Positions 1-10,236 of a stretch of DNA of 64,000 nt are shown piece by piece. Position numbers and translations under genes: made by a program. Position 1 is the first letter of the stretch. The number at the start of each line of letters is the position of its first letter. Origin of the DNA: Nosema muscidifuracis (Eukaryota; Microsporidia; Nosematidae); assembly GCA_028335825.1 (NCBI GenBank), contig JAIOKI010000013.1, forward strand, positions 124,001 through 188,000, read 5' to 3'. Under the pieces are notes generated by a model that was not told where the DNA came from, made no database searches, and saw only the letters and a program-made list of their open reading frames with translations.

Positions 1-1518
1 TTTACCTTCTTCTCTTGAATTGAAATATTTTCTTGGTTCATTTATCAGTAAATTAAGAATTGGTATATTATTTTTTTCAATAATTTCTCGAATCTTTTTA
101 AGAACTTCTTCATCTGATAAATCTGAGAAAAGTAATAAACTCACCAAAATTTTCCATTGTCTGGATGAAACAAATTCTAATAGGTTATCATAATTCTTAG
201 TAATTAACAAATTCATTAAGAAATACATAGGATCAGTAATTTTTTCTGTACAACTTTTACTTATCATAGAGTTTATAAAAAATTTCATACTTATTGTTCG
301 ATCTTCTTTTTCCAATTCTTTTTTAACATTTTCAATATTATTTTTAATTAAATTTAGTATTAATTTATCAGATAAATTAAAAAATATTTTTCCTTCTTCT
401 TTTTCTATATCTTCATTTTCTTTTAATAAAAAACTTCCCAATTTTTTTCTAGTATCTTTATTAAAAATAAAATCTTTTTCTCTGTACAATATATCTAAAA
501 TTATTGTCTCGATATTATTTTTCTGTGATATCTTTAATTTATAATTAGATATTTTATTAATTTCTCTACCTACTATATAATTATTAATTTGTATATGAGG
601 ATTCTCATTTATAAAAGATTTACTAGATTTACAGAATATTTCAGTAGTACCACTATTATATGAACAACAATACAAAGGATCTTTTTTACTAAAACTTATA
701 TCAAATACATTCTCTACATTAATAGATTCCTTTACACTTAATGTATCTACATCAATATAATCTATCTTGTTATCACTATAACTTGCTATAGTATCTTCAT
801 CAATTATATTAAAATCAATCATTGACGAATCGTGCGAACCAATTTGAGTCATTGAATTAGAGTCGAGTTTAAAACAAACAAGATGGTTTAAATTAGTTGT
901 AGCTAAAATCGAAGTACTACATTTAGGATTCCATCTAACATTACTAACATTTTTAATATCTTTGTTTTGTATAGTCATTGCAATATTTTTAGCTCGAATA
1001 TCTAGCACAAGTATTTTTCCACAATCAGTACCTGCACACAAAATTCTGCTAACTTTATTATTCCACGATAAGGATGTTATATTCTCTGATATAGGTATAT
1101 CACATTTATATTGTTGATCTATTTTATCAAGATTCCAAAATATTATATTACCTTTATCTGATCCAGCTGCTATAACATTCTTAGATGGGTTGTAATCAAT
1201 TCCAAGTACTTTATTAGTCAATCCATCAAAACTTTTCAAAAGTTTAAATGAAGAATTTGTATCAGGTTCGTACAAAGCTAAAGTTCCGTTCGTATGTCCA
1301 GTTGCTAATATTTTCATATTATCTTTTTCACACCATGATATTTTACAATACTCACTATCAGTTTGTAAAGCAGGGTAATGGGTATCTAAACTGTAGTCAT
1401 ATAAACTTAGTTCGGATGTTAGAGTAAATTTCGAATCCAAAATTTTCCCTTTACTTGCTAATGCAAGTAAAGGTTTTGTTTTTGAAAATGTTGTCAAATA
1501 GCTCTTATTAAAAATCAT
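1..1518 (-). CDS. SEC31: SEC31-like COPII coat WD40 protein (5' part, runs off the window)
   Basis: I translated this frame by hand; it stays open for 506 codons from an ATG at 1518 to the window edge, so the C-terminus is missing. The residues form an N-terminal WD40 propeller with repeat blocks such as CKISWCEKD, LATGHTNGTLALY, VLGIDYNPSKN, AAGSDKGNIIFWNL and VRWNPKCSTSILAT. These match the first propeller of Sec31, the outer COPII cage subunit that works with Sec13 at ER exit sites. An ACCCC box lies a few bases upstream of the ATG (GGGGTA on the plus strand at about 1523). Family assignment rests on the spacing and wording of the repeats; another WD40 scaffold is possible but less likely. 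Confidence 0.75.
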   Translation of the reverse strand, partial: MIFNKSYLTTFSKTKPLLALASKGKILDSKFTLTSELSLYDYSLDTHYPALQTDSEYCKISWCEKDNMKILATGHTNGTLALYEPDTNSSFKLLKSFDGLTNKVLGIDYNPSKNVIAAGSDKGNIIFWNLDKIDQQYKCDIPISENITSLSWNNKVSRILCAGTDCGKILVLDIRAKNIAMTIQNKDIKNVSNVRWNPKCSTSILATTNLNHLVCFKLDSNSMTQIGSHDSSMIDFNIIDEDTIASYSDNKIDYIDVDTLSVKESINVENVFDISFSKKDPLYCCSYNSGTTEIFCKSSKSFINENPHIQINNYIVGREINKISNYKLKISQKNNIETIILDILYREKDFIFNKDTRKKLGSFLLKENEDIEKEEGKIFFNLSDKLILNLIKNNIENVKKELEKEDRTISMKFFINSMISKSCTEKITDPMYFLMNLLITKNYDNLLEFVSSRQWKILVSLLLFSDLSDEEVLKKIREIIEKNNIPILNLLINEPRKYFNSREEGK

Positions 1519-2185
1519 TGAAGGGGTAAAGACAAAAAAAATTTAAAGAAATAACAAAAATAAAGAAGTTTAGTTATTAAAATGTTTGTAAGATAAAAAC
1601 CTTGAAAATGATGTAATAATTCTAATTAAAAAAATTATAAGAATGTGTATATTTGAATATTATCTAATGAAAATATAAGGGTACAATTTATCTTAGAATA
1701 AATAATATTCAAGTCTTTAAATTAATTAAAATAAAAGTATTATAAAAAGGGTCTAATAGTATTGTAAATTCAAGTATGTAATACAATAAAAGAAATTTCA
1801 AGTATATTTTATAATTAGAGAAAATTATAGTCATGTATTGTAAATTCAAGTATATATTAAAATTAGAGAAAATTTAATAATCATGTATTAAAATTAGAGA
1901 AAATAAAAGTATTTAATACAATAAAAGAAAAAAACCATATTTTATAATTAGAGAAAATAAAACCATATTTTACAATAAAAAAATAATTTAATAATCATGC
2001 ATTAAAATAAAAGTATTTAATACAATAAAAGAAAAAAACCATATTTTATAATAAAAGATAATAAAAATTTAACTAATATTATACTTATTTTAATTTTAAG
2101 ATCTTATAATTAATTTTTTATCAATCTTAAATAATTTAATAAATTTTTAAAAATCAAATTATATTTTCACTACATTGAAATACCC
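1519..2185. repeat. AT-rich spacer with degenerate interspersed repeats
   Basis: No open frame with coding character is visible. Between about 1730 and 2060 short blocks containing AATTAGAGAAAAT, AATACAATAAAAG and ACCATATTTTA recur several times in shuffled order. Confidence 0.6.
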
Positions 2186-2443
2186 ATGCATGACGACTTC
2201 CAATATTTATTAAATAAAAGATTATCAGAAATAATTAATAAATATAAAGATGTAGATGATAGCTTAGATATGACTATAGATCTTCTTACAGATACTGTGT
2301 ATGATAACCAGTGTATAAAGGATTATACTAAAGAAGAAAAGACTAAAGAACAAATTATGGAATTTAACAGAGTGTATTCCCTAAAATTTGAAGTTTGTTG
2401 TTTTAATGATTTGTATGATTTATTATTTTTTAAGAATATTTAA
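2186..2443 (+). CDS. small hypothetical protein (85 aa)
   Basis: The ATG follows directly after a TACCC box, the normal start context in this window, which supports a real gene despite its size. The product is acidic and predicted mostly helical (LLNKRLSEIINKY near the N-terminus, then a DxSLDMTIDLL block), has no signal peptide or membrane segment, and ends in a hydrophobic LLFFKNI tail. I do not recognise a family. It stands alone between repeat-filled spacers, on the strand opposite the SEC31 gene. Confidence 0.6.
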   Translation: MHDDFQYLLNKRLSEIINKYKDVDDSLDMTIDLLTDTVYDNQCIKDYTKEEKTKEQIMEFNRVYSLKFEVCCFNDLYDLLFFKNI

Positions 2444-2996
2444 ATAAAAATGTGCATAAATTATAAGAAAATAAAAAATTGATTTTTAGAAGTTCAAATT
2501 TTAATGTTAGTAGATTGGTTTTTAAGATATAAATAATCATTTTTTTATATCTTATAACCTTCAAAAAGACTTTATATTATATGAAAAGAAATAATTATTT
2601 AAATATTAACAACTTTATAATCTCATAAAATGTACTTGAATAATATTCATTTAATGAGAATGTAATAGAATAATATTTAACTTAAATAATATTCATCTAA
2701 TGAGAATGTAATAGAATATTCATCTAATAAGAATTAATTTCAATCATTTATTTAATGAGAATTAATTTCAATCATTCATTTAATAAGAATTAATTTTAAT
2801 CATTTATTTAATGAGAATTAATTTCAATCACTTTTAAAATAAGAATATTTAAAGGGTCACTTTTATATTATTGAAATTTAATATATAATTTACTTCTCTA
2901 AACTTATTTACTAATATTTTATACATGAAAGATCACAATATTTAATTAAGATTATCCCTAAACATAGAAATTTTAAAATATTATTCTACCCTAAAA
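2444..2996. repeat. spacer with about 30-bp tandem repeat
   Basis: From about 2690 to 2840 a unit close to GAGAATTAATTTCAATCATT is repeated four to five times with alternating ATGAG/ATAAG variants. No gene is seen. Confidence 0.7.
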
Positions 2997-4190
2997 ATGA
3001 TAAATCTATTCAGAATAACTTCAGTAAATTTTGAAGATCAACTTAAGGAATGTAATAGATCTCTTAATGATAACAAACAAGAATTTCTTGATACACTTAG
3101 AGATATTATAAAATATGCACCTCAGAAATCACAAATAATAAGTAATTTTCTTATATTACTGCTTAAAGATAATCAAGATCTCAAATCTGATATTGTAAAT
3201 TTAATATCAAATATTTTATTATCATCTGATACTGAATCAATAATATCAACATTAATTTATTGTAAATCTCTTAATTATAAAATATCATATTTTCCTAAAT
3301 TAAAAATAATAGAAAATGAATATTTTAGAGATGAAGAAATTAATGAATATCTTAATAATCTTGAAGTATTTATTGAGAAAATTAAATCCAGTACTGATTC
3401 ATATTTTGATTTAGATGAGATATTATTATTTAAGATAGTACAGATTATTAAGAATTATCAATTTGATATTAATGAATGTTTAGAAGAGTTAAACAAATTA
3501 TGTATTAATAATGAAGAATTTATTGGTATTTTATATTTACAAGATAAAATAGATATATTTTATTTAATAATTATATTATTAAGATCTCTTAATGATGATA
3601 AATCAGTAAAGAATTTATTTCGTATTTTTGACAAGATGAATAAGAAATTTAGAAATTTATTAATATCCCTAATTTATGAATATTTTTTAAACAGAAGAAT
3701 TTATAAATATAATCAAGATATTAAATTTTTATTTGATACCAAAGAAGAAATACAAGAACTTAAGAAATATATTGATGAAGATACAATAAAAGAAATGAAA
3801 AAATATTTAAGTTTACAAAGTTTAGAATATTTTGTTCCTGAGTATAAAAATATTTATGAGATAAATCCAATAGATTTAATTAAAAAAGAAGATTTTGATA
3901 AATTTATATTAGAGAATAGTAAAAAAGAAGATGAATTTATTATAAATGATGAATATTTCAATTATAAAAAAGAATTATTTACAAATTTTTGTAAACTTGG
4001 ATCACCAAGTATATCACATTTTCTTACTTATCTTGAGATTTATAAAGAATATTTTAAGATGACTGATATTGAACAAAATATGTTTATTGAAATATTTAAT
4101 AACATGTATAATTCTAGAGATAGTTTTAAAAGAATTGTATTAGAAAAGATGGTAAGATTTAAATTTATAAAAAAAGAATTCATTAAATAA
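2997..4190 (+). CDS. hypothetical helical protein (397 aa)
   Basis: A CTACCC box stands nine bases before the ATG. The protein is rich in Leu, Ile, Lys, Asp and Asn and reads as amphipathic helices along its whole length, as in HEAT- or ARM-type solenoids (for example LLLKDNQDLKSDIVNLISN and FLIILLRSLNDDKS). It has no signal peptide, transmembrane helix or catalytic motif that I can see. I cannot name the family. Candidates would be microsporidian-shortened scaffold proteins (nucleoporins, symplekin-like proteins), but nothing in the sequence chooses between them. Confidence 0.7.
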   Translation: MINLFRITSVNFEDQLKECNRSLNDNKQEFLDTLRDIIKYAPQKSQIISNFLILLLKDNQDLKSDIVNLISNILLSSDTESIISTLIYCKSLNYKISYFPKLKIIENEYFRDEEINEYLNNLEVFIEKIKSSTDSYFDLDEILLFKIVQIIKNYQFDINECLEELNKLCINNEEFIGILYLQDKIDIFYLIIILLRSLNDDKSVKNLFRIFDKMNKKFRNLLISLIYEYFLNRRIYKYNQDIKFLFDTKEEIQELKKYIDEDTIKEMKKYLSLQSLEYFVPEYKNIYEINPIDLIKKEDFDKFILENSKKEDEFIINDEYFNYKKELFTNFCKLGSPSISHFLTYLEIYKEYFKMTDIEQNMFIEIFNNMYNSRDSFKRIVLEKMVRFKFIKKEFIK

Positions 4191-4408
4191 ATTGTCTGAT
4201 TAAATATGTCTTTTTATTTTTACTTTGTACTATGATACTTTATTTTTATTAGATTTATATGATATTTTACTTAGTACTATATTATACTTTATTTTTATCA
4301 GTCCTATATGATATTTAATCTTCTTATTAACATACTATAGTTATCATTATATTTTACTGATTATTCTAAAAACTTTTAATTTTTTTTTTTAAAATTTTTT
4401 ACCCTCAT

Positions 4409-4840
4409 ATGGCTGTACCCGAAAAGAAATCTTTTAGAAAATTTTCATACAGAGGTATTGATTTTGAAATAATCAAAGACATGAAATTTAGTGAATTTGC
4501 TGAACTTTTACCAAGTAGATTACGTCGTAGAGTAAAGAGAGGATTATCAAGTAGAGAAGTAGAACTTATTAAAGAATGTATAGCTTCAAAAGAAGCAATA
4601 ACAAATGCACATGAGAAGCCTGAAATAGTAAAGACTCATGCTAGATCTGCTATTATTTGGCCATGTATGGTAGGAAGTATTGTAGGTATTCATGTTGGTA
4701 ATGGATATCTTCCAGTAGAAATAAGACCAGAAATGTTAGGATGTTTATTATCTGACTTTGCACCTACACGTATACATCCTAAACATGGTAAACCTGGTAT
4801 TGCTGATCATGTTGGATCAAAATTCGTACCTCTTAAATAA
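4409..4840 (+). CDS. RPS15: 40S ribosomal protein S15 (uS19)
   Basis: The 143 residues cover the whole eukaryotic uS19 protein. The eukaryote-specific N-terminal part ([15 protein letters not shown] and [14 protein letters not shown]) is followed by the core motifs [19 protein letters not shown]-like [18 protein letters not shown] and the C-terminal [21 protein letters not shown] block. uS19 sits in the head of the small subunit next to the A site. ACCC lies five bases upstream of the ATG. The start is safe because the sequence aligns from residue 1, and there is no intron at the start. Confidence 0.97.
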   Translation: MAVPEKKSFRKFSYRGIDFEIIKDMKFSEFAELLPSRLRRRVKRGLSSREVELIKECIASKEAITNAHEKPEIVKTHARSAIIWPCMVGSIVGIHVGNGYLPVEIRPEMLGCLLSDFAPTRIHPKHGKPGIADHVGSKFVPLK

Positions 4841-5081
4841 ATAGGTTAATTTAATTTATATATAAGATTTTATATTATTTTATAATAATATATAATGTTA
4901 TTTTATATTAATTTATAATACTACTTTATATTAATATATAAGACTTTATTTTATAATAATTTATAAACTATTTTTAATTTATAATAATATATAAACTATT
5001 TTTATATAATACTTTATTTTATAAACTATTTTTTATATAATATTTAATATATAATACTTTATTTATAAGACTTTATTCATA

Positions 5082-5192
5082 CTAAAAAAATCCTTCAAAA
5101 TCTTTAGTCTTTTTGTCAGTAGATGGAGATTCTTCTTTTGTATCAGATGCTAGAGTTAGTAAAAATAAAGAGAGAATTCTAATGTAGAGCAT
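5082..5192 (-). CDS. tiny putative secreted peptide (36 aa)
   Basis: The frame begins MLYIRILSLFLLTLAS, an ideal short signal peptide, and continues with a hydrophilic tail of 20 residues rich in Asp, Lys, Ser and Thr ending in EGFF. Its base composition is less AT-rich than the flanks. The usual CCC box is not close by: the nearest is a CCCCC on the minus strand about 115 bases upstream. It could be a real micro-protein or the remnant of a longer secreted protein. Evidence is limited to the signal-peptide shape. Confidence 0.35.
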   Translation of the reverse strand: MLYIRILSLFLLTLASDTKEESPSTDKKTKDFEGFF

Positions 5193-5559
5193 ATTTTAAA
5201 AATAATTTCTAAATTTATATTTATTAATAACCAATCATTTTTGAATGATCATATATTAATAAATTAAAAATGTTTTTTTAATAATATAATATATTGATAA
5301 AAAATAGGGGGTATGATAAAATAATAAGATGATATTTGATTAATAATTAATGTTAATATTTGATTATTATTTAATTATAATATTTTATAATAAGATGATA
5401 TTTGATTGAATATTTTATTATAATAGTATTATATAATTATAATAGTATTATTTTAATAATTATAGTATTATTTTATAATAAGATAATATTTGATTATATT
5501 ATATGATATTTATCTAATTATATTATATGATAAGATAATATCTACCCCTTTTTAATTAA

Positions 5560-5608
5560 ATATTCAGTAATATATAATATATTACAATTTATAGTCATTA
5601 CTGAATAT
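5560..5608. repeat. perfect 12-bp inverted repeat
   Basis: ATATTCAGTAAT at 5560-5571 is matched exactly by its reverse complement at 5597-5608, with a 25-base loop. It contains C and G, so it is less trivial than a run of A and T. Confidence 0.6.
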
Positions 5609-5771
5609 GTTAAAAGTAATTAAAGTTGATATATATTTTTGATAATTGTTGATAGAGTTATGTCTTTGATAGATTAAAACTATATTTAAGATCAATTATT
5701 TATTAAAATAAATGACAGTTAGAAATTAATTTATTTTTAATTAAATAAGACATAAAAAATATTCTACCTTT

Positions 5772-5803
5772 TTTATTTACTAATATATCTATTAGTAAAT
5801 AAA
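5772..5803. repeat. perfect 13-bp hairpin with 6-base loop
   Basis: Positions 5772-5784 and 5791-5803 are exact reverse complements around the loop ATATCT. A further hairpin with an 11-bp stem follows at 5831-5841 and 5862-5872. Confidence 0.65.
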
Positions 5804-6161
5804 TATTGAATTTTTAATTTAAAATAAATGGTTTCTTTTTTCATTATGTATATAATATTGTAAAAAAGAAACTAATCATTAAAATTGATTTATTGATATT
5901 CTTTATTAAAATAATAAACTTAGTAAATTATTATATAAAAGGAAATATTTATATGATACTAGTTAATTGTAATATCTATAAATGTAAAGAATTAATCTTT
6001 CAACTGAATGATAATAGAAATTATTAATAAATGTTACATAAAAGTCACATAGAAATTATTAATAAAAGTTATATAAAAATTACATAAAAGTCACATAAAA
6101 ATTACTAATAAATGTTATATAAAAGTCACATAAAATTATTTTAAAAAAAATTCAATCCTTT

Positions 6162-7384
6162 TTATTCGTAAATTATCTTTAAATTCTCAACTTCAAGTAT
6201 TTTCTTAATCTCAAAATCTTCTTTAACTTCTTCTTCTTCTACTCTTAATTCTTCTACTTTTACATCCAAATATATTTCATTAGTTGTATAAAATACTTCA
6301 ATAGGAAATATATCATTTACATCATTACATTTACACTGGAAATCTAAAGTATCTGATTCTCCTTTCTTTACTTTTCCTATATTCCATTCAATTAAACTTC
6401 CTGTTTCTTTAACTCCTTCAACAAGTACATCTAACATATTCTTTTTAGGAATATTTATTATAAGATCTTCTAAATCTTCATCAGCTACAAATTCAAAACT
6501 TATTTGATAAGTACCAAGTTTAACTTCACTTGGCCAGAATGTAAAACTTATAGGTAGATTTTTAAGATCAGTATCTTTCCATTTCATTAGAGCTATATTC
6601 TTATTAAGACTAAAATCTTTATTACTTCTTATAAGTCCATTTAAAGAAGATTCTTTATCAAGTTTAGGACTAAATTTACATTTCATAATATCTCCTGATA
6701 ATTTAATTTCTATATTCTTATATTTTTCATTCTTAATATTTATATTCATTTCTCCATTAATTTCTAAACTCTTTACATTATTTTCTATATCAATTTCACA
6801 TTTAAGTCTTTCTTTAAGTAAAACAAATACTCCATTTTGAGAAGTCTCAAATCTTTTTCGTTTTTCTATAACTTTATTTTCTTGAATAGGTATATTTTTA
6901 GCATTCTCTACTTTAATTACATTTGATTCTTTAATTAAAGGTTTAGTATATTTTAATTCTTTTTGTTTCTTCTTCATTTCACTTTCTTTATTTTTCATCA
7001 TCATTTTATAAATCTTTTCTTCTTGACTTTCCATATTTTTAATTAAACTTAAGTTAGGATACAATATATTATCACCATATAATATATTATCTATAGTAAC
7101 TAACTGATCTACTGTATCATGTGTACTATTACTAACTAAAAATTAAGTAATTTTCTTCCTTTTATTTCTTTAAATAAAAGAGAAGTTATTAAAACATAAT
7201 AATTATCATTAGTAAATGTATATATATATTTATAAAGACTCTTTTCTAATACACCTTCTTTTTTAGAAACACTATTTATAAAATCCAAAAGAAGATGTTC
7301 TATTTTTGTAATACTTAATAGATCATTTAACCTGGATGTGATTTGATTAGTACGTATGTTTGTAATAAAAGCACCTATAATCAT
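6162..7384 (-). CDS. RET2: delta-COP (COPI coat), interrupted by one frameshift
   Basis: Two frames together make one delta-COP. The first (ATG at 7384, ACCCC just upstream) is the longin-like N-domain, with RTNQITSRLNDLL and YYVLITSLLFKEIKG. It hits a stop at 7136-7138. The next frame, open from 7142 downward, continues with VDQLVTIDNILYG, LSLIKNMESQEEKI and a basic coiled coil. It ends in the mu-homology domain (LLKERLKCEI, MNINIKNEKY, SLNGLIRSNKDFSLN, ISFTFWPSE, FPIEVFY). The switch falls at a run of five T residues on the coding strand (7138-7142), where one extra T would restore the frame. Delta-COP links the F-subcomplex to cargo in Golgi-to-ER vesicles. The N-domain looks about 30 residues shorter than in animals. 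Confidence 0.85.
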
Positions 7385-7750
7385 TAAAGGGGTAAAAAAA
7401 TATTCAATTAAGGAAATCTAAATAATAAATTATTCTTATAAGGAATATAAATAAATTATTCTATAAGATTATTCTAAGAAATATAAATAAATTATTCTAT
7501 GAGATTATTTAAGAAATATAACTAATAAACTATTCTATAAGATTATTTAAGAAATATAACTAAATTATTATATAAAATTATTTTAAAAAATATAAATAAA
7601 TTATTCTATAAGAATATTTAAGAAATATAACTAATTAACTATTCTATAAGATTATTTAAGAAATATAACTAATAAATTATTCTTACTACAAATGTTTTAA
7701 AAATATAAATTATTCTATAAGATTATTTTAAAAATCTTATTTTTCTACCC
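7385..7750. repeat. spacer filled with about 40-bp tandem repeat
   Basis: Copies of a unit like TTATTCTATAAGATTATTTAAGAAATATAACTAA repeat with small changes from about 7420 to 7735. It separates the divergent starts of delta-COP and RPB6. Confidence 0.7.
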
Positions 7751-8025
7751 ATGGATGATGCAATGGAAATAATTGAAGAAGTAAAAGTTGTAGATAAACG
7801 TGTTACTATGCCTAGGATGACTAAATATGAAAGAGCTCATATATTGGGTGTACGTGCTTCTCAGTTAAATGCTGGTGCACCTCCATTTGTTGATATAGAA
7901 GATGAGACTGATAGTTTGAAGATTGCTAGAAAGAACTTGATGAACGTAAAATTCCTTTTATAATTAGAAGGAAGTTTCCTGATGGATCTTTTGAAGATTG
8001 GCCTATCAATGAACTTGAGTTATAG
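7751..8025 (+). CDS. RPO26: RNA polymerase subunit RPB6, interrupted by one frameshift
   Basis: CTACCC abuts the ATG. Residues 1-65 carry the RPB6 signature [20 protein letters not shown] and the block [11 protein letters not shown]. After that the frame slips and would stop at 7961-7963. The other frame at once continues [27 protein letters not shown] and stops at 8023-8025, which is exactly the conserved C-terminus of RPB6. The break lies at a three-A run (7930-7932) that is one A too short for the expected ARKELDERK. RPB6 is an essential shared subunit of all three nuclear RNA polymerases, so a genuine null is unlikely. Rejoined length would be about 91 residues, close to the conserved core of the family. 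Confidence 0.9.
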
Positions 8026-8284
8026 AAATTTAAATATATAAATTAAATATTTTACTTCCATATTGAAATATATAAATCAAATATTTTACATCCATATTAA
8101 ATATGTGAATTAAATATTTTACATCCATATTAAATATGTAAAAATTAAATATTTTACTTCCATATTGAAATATATAAATTAAATATTTTACTTCCATATT
8201 TAAATATATATAATTTATGCTAAATAAATTTTATTTATATTTTTTTTATTTATGCAGATACAAACAAACTGTAAAATAAAATAT
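8026..8284. repeat. about 46-bp tandem repeat behind RPB6
   Basis: The unit AAATATTTTACTTCCATATT plus a TATAAATTA stretch repeats about four times between 8035 and 8205. Confidence 0.75.
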
Positions 8285-8491
8285 TTATAATTCTTTATTT
8301 TTTATGTAAGATGGTCTGTATTGTGCCATGTATATACAAGCCCATGATATATAAGTAAACCATATTGCTCCAATTATTCCTATTCTTATTTCTTCTTTGT
8401 ATTTTATTTGATTATTTCTAGTAAGAAGAAGTATCCCAGTAGTTGTAATAATCATGAGAAGAAGTGTTAAAATAAGTACACTAAAAATCAT
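8285..8491 (-). CDS. VMA9: V-ATPase V0 subunit e
   Basis: The 68-residue protein has two transmembrane helices (about residues 3-24 and 36-56) separated by a short charged loop, the architecture and length of V0 subunit e. The second helix ends in ISWACIYMAQYRPSY, matching the family's W-A...Q-x-x-P pattern. It would sit in the membrane ring of the vacuolar proton pump. The ATG follows TACCCC (GGGGTA on the plus strand). The gene lies intact between two frameshifted genes. The match is short, so other two-helix micro-proteins cannot be fully excluded. Confidence 0.7.
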   Translation of the reverse strand: MIFSVLILTLLLMIITTTGILLLTRNNQIKYKEEIRIGIIGAIWFTYISWACIYMAQYRPSYIKNKEL

Positions 8492-8846
8492 TTAGGGGTA
8501 AAAAAAATATATTTCAGATTATGTTTATAAGAATATTATATTTATAAGAATATTATTGAACTAAGTATATTTCTTATATAATTTTTATATAAGCTAATCT
8601 TCTTATACAATTTTTATATAACTTAATCTTCTTATGTATTTCTTATATGATTTTTATATAAGTTAAATTTTCTATATAATTTTTATATAAGTTAATCTTC
8701 TTATATGATTTTTATATAATGTAATCTTCTTATATAATTTCTTATATATTTATTATATAACTTAATCTTCTTATATGATTTTTGTATAACTTAATCTTCT
8801 TATGTATTTATTATATAATGTAATTTATAGACCTATTAAAATTAAC
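8492..8846. repeat. about 30-bp tandem repeat spacer
   Basis: Copies of TTATATAATTTTTATATAAG plus TTAATCTTC repeat about eight to ten times from 8550 to 8820. An open frame across the repeat is an artefact. Confidence 0.8.
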
Positions 8847-10236
8847 TCATTTATTTATTATTTTAAGTATGTGTATTTCTCTGTAATTACACATTATTAT
8901 TCCATCTTCTGTATTTATAAAAGCTCTACAGGTTCCTACACTATTCTTCTTATTAATAAATTTAAAATTATTATCCATAATTTTTAACCCTTTCTTATTA
9001 TCTGTGAAATATATAAAATAATTAGAATCTTCTATAATTCCTATAACTGTATTTTTATTTTCTTGTGTCTCTTTTACATATTTAAAATTTTTATCTATAA
9101 ATATTAACCCTCCTTCATTATTTATTACAAGATAATCTTTAAGACCTACTAATTTTCTAAAAGAGAATTTATCTTCATAAATTATCTTATTAATTAATTT
9201 CATTTCTCTAGTGTATTGTAAAATATCTCCTGATAAACTAAGACCAAATATTGAATTATTAAAATATGTCAAATCTATTAATTTGTTATGAACTTCTTCT
9301 ATAATTTCTAAATCTTCGTCAAGTACAAGGCTATTATCACCAAGTACATAAAGATAATTATCAAAAGATCTTAATTTATTTATATTTCTAGTAAATACTT
9401 TCTCTATGTTAATTATCTTATAAACATTATTAGTATTCTGTAATACTTTTAATTTATTAAATTTATTATTACAAATAAATATCTTATTATTGTAATATTC
9501 TATATCTGATATATTAAATTTATCTACTTTAAGAGAATATACTAATTTATAATCTTCTAAGATATAAATTATATTCATTGTATCTACTAAACATATCTGA
9601 TCATTATTATGTTTAATAAATTTTATATTAAAATTTGTTTTAAATATTCCTGGTACAAAACTAATAGTAAAATCAGAAAAAGAAGGAATTTCAGTCTTCT
9701 TAAATTTTTTAGTATTTATCCAATTAGCATCATTTTTAAATTATTTCTTAAAACTTCTTCTTCACTTTCTGAATCTTCCCATGCTTCTTTATCAGAGGAT
9801 GAACTGATAAAGACTTTATCATCACCAAAATAATCTTCTTCACTTTCTGAATCAGATTGAGCTTCACATGAAGAAGAATATTCTTCTATATTTGATTCTT
9901 CATTTAATTCTTCTATATTTGATTCTTCATTTGATTCTTCATTTAATTCTTCTATATTTGATTCTTCATTTAATTCTTCTATATTTGATTCTTCACTTGA
10001 TATTTTTTCATTCGATTCTTCATTTGACATTTCCTCAATATTTGATTCTTCACTTGACATTTCCTCAATATTTGATTCTTCATTTAATATTTCCTCTATA
10101 TTTGATTCATCTGAAATATTAAAATTTTCACCATCTTCCACATCACTTACAGATATATTCTCTATTATTTTTATATCGTCTTTATTTAAATTTCTAACTT
10201 CTTCATTTCTTTTTCATGTATACTATATTTATGCAT
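8847..10236 (-). CDS. UTP18-like WD40 protein with acidic N-terminus, interrupted by frameshifts
   Basis: Two long frames form one gene. The upstream one (to about 9733) is very acidic, with about ten EESNIEEL-type repeats, then SSSSDKEAWEDSESEEEV and LRNNLK. The frame downstream of a T5 run on the plus strand (9733-9737) continues NDANWINTKKF, then IPSFSDFTISFVPGIFK, and runs as a beta-propeller to 8847. A second slip is likely at 10210-10214: the only close ATGs (10236 or 10217) are out of frame with the acidic part. AW-D motifs followed by a C-terminal propeller are typical of Utp18, a U3 snoRNP subunit of the small-subunit processome. I see similarity of layout and a few motifs only, so the name is tentative. 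The fixed facts are the acidic repeats and the propeller. Confidence 0.5.
9840..10110 (-). repeat. in-gene acidic repeat (EESNIEE units)
   Basis: The coding strand repeats a 21-30 base unit encoding Glu-Glu-Ser-Asn-Ile-Glu-Glu with variable Leu/Met-Asn/Ser spacers. Units are nearly identical at DNA level (ATTTGATTCTTCATTTAATT on the plus strand), so the array is prone to length change. Confidence 0.85.

Larger units (their letters stand above)
4841..6161. other. 1.3 kb spacer with four hairpins and one short ORF
   Basis: The stretch is simple ATA/TTA sequence up to 5070, then a 36-codon ORF on the minus strand (listed separately), then inverted repeats at 5220-5263, 5560-5608, 5772-5803 and 5831-5872. 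A CTACCCC box at about 5542-5548 and a GGGGG at about 5308 are not followed by credible ORFs. Between 6000 and 6140 short AAAGTCACATAAAAATTA-type units repeat. Confidence 0.6.

Noticed and set aside
7130-7145. Programmed -1 frameshift in delta-COP
   Set aside because: No X-XXY-YYZ heptamer or clear downstream structure, and neighbouring genes show the same kind of one-base deficit, which favours sequence error. Kept only as an alternative.
8802-8987. Open plus-strand frame near the repeat spacer
   Set aside because: It overlaps the UTP18-like gene on the other strand and part of the tandem repeat; composition is not gene-like.
9868-10122. Leucine/isoleucine-rich plus-strand frame
   Set aside because: It is the antisense shadow of the acidic EESNIEE repeat on the minus strand.
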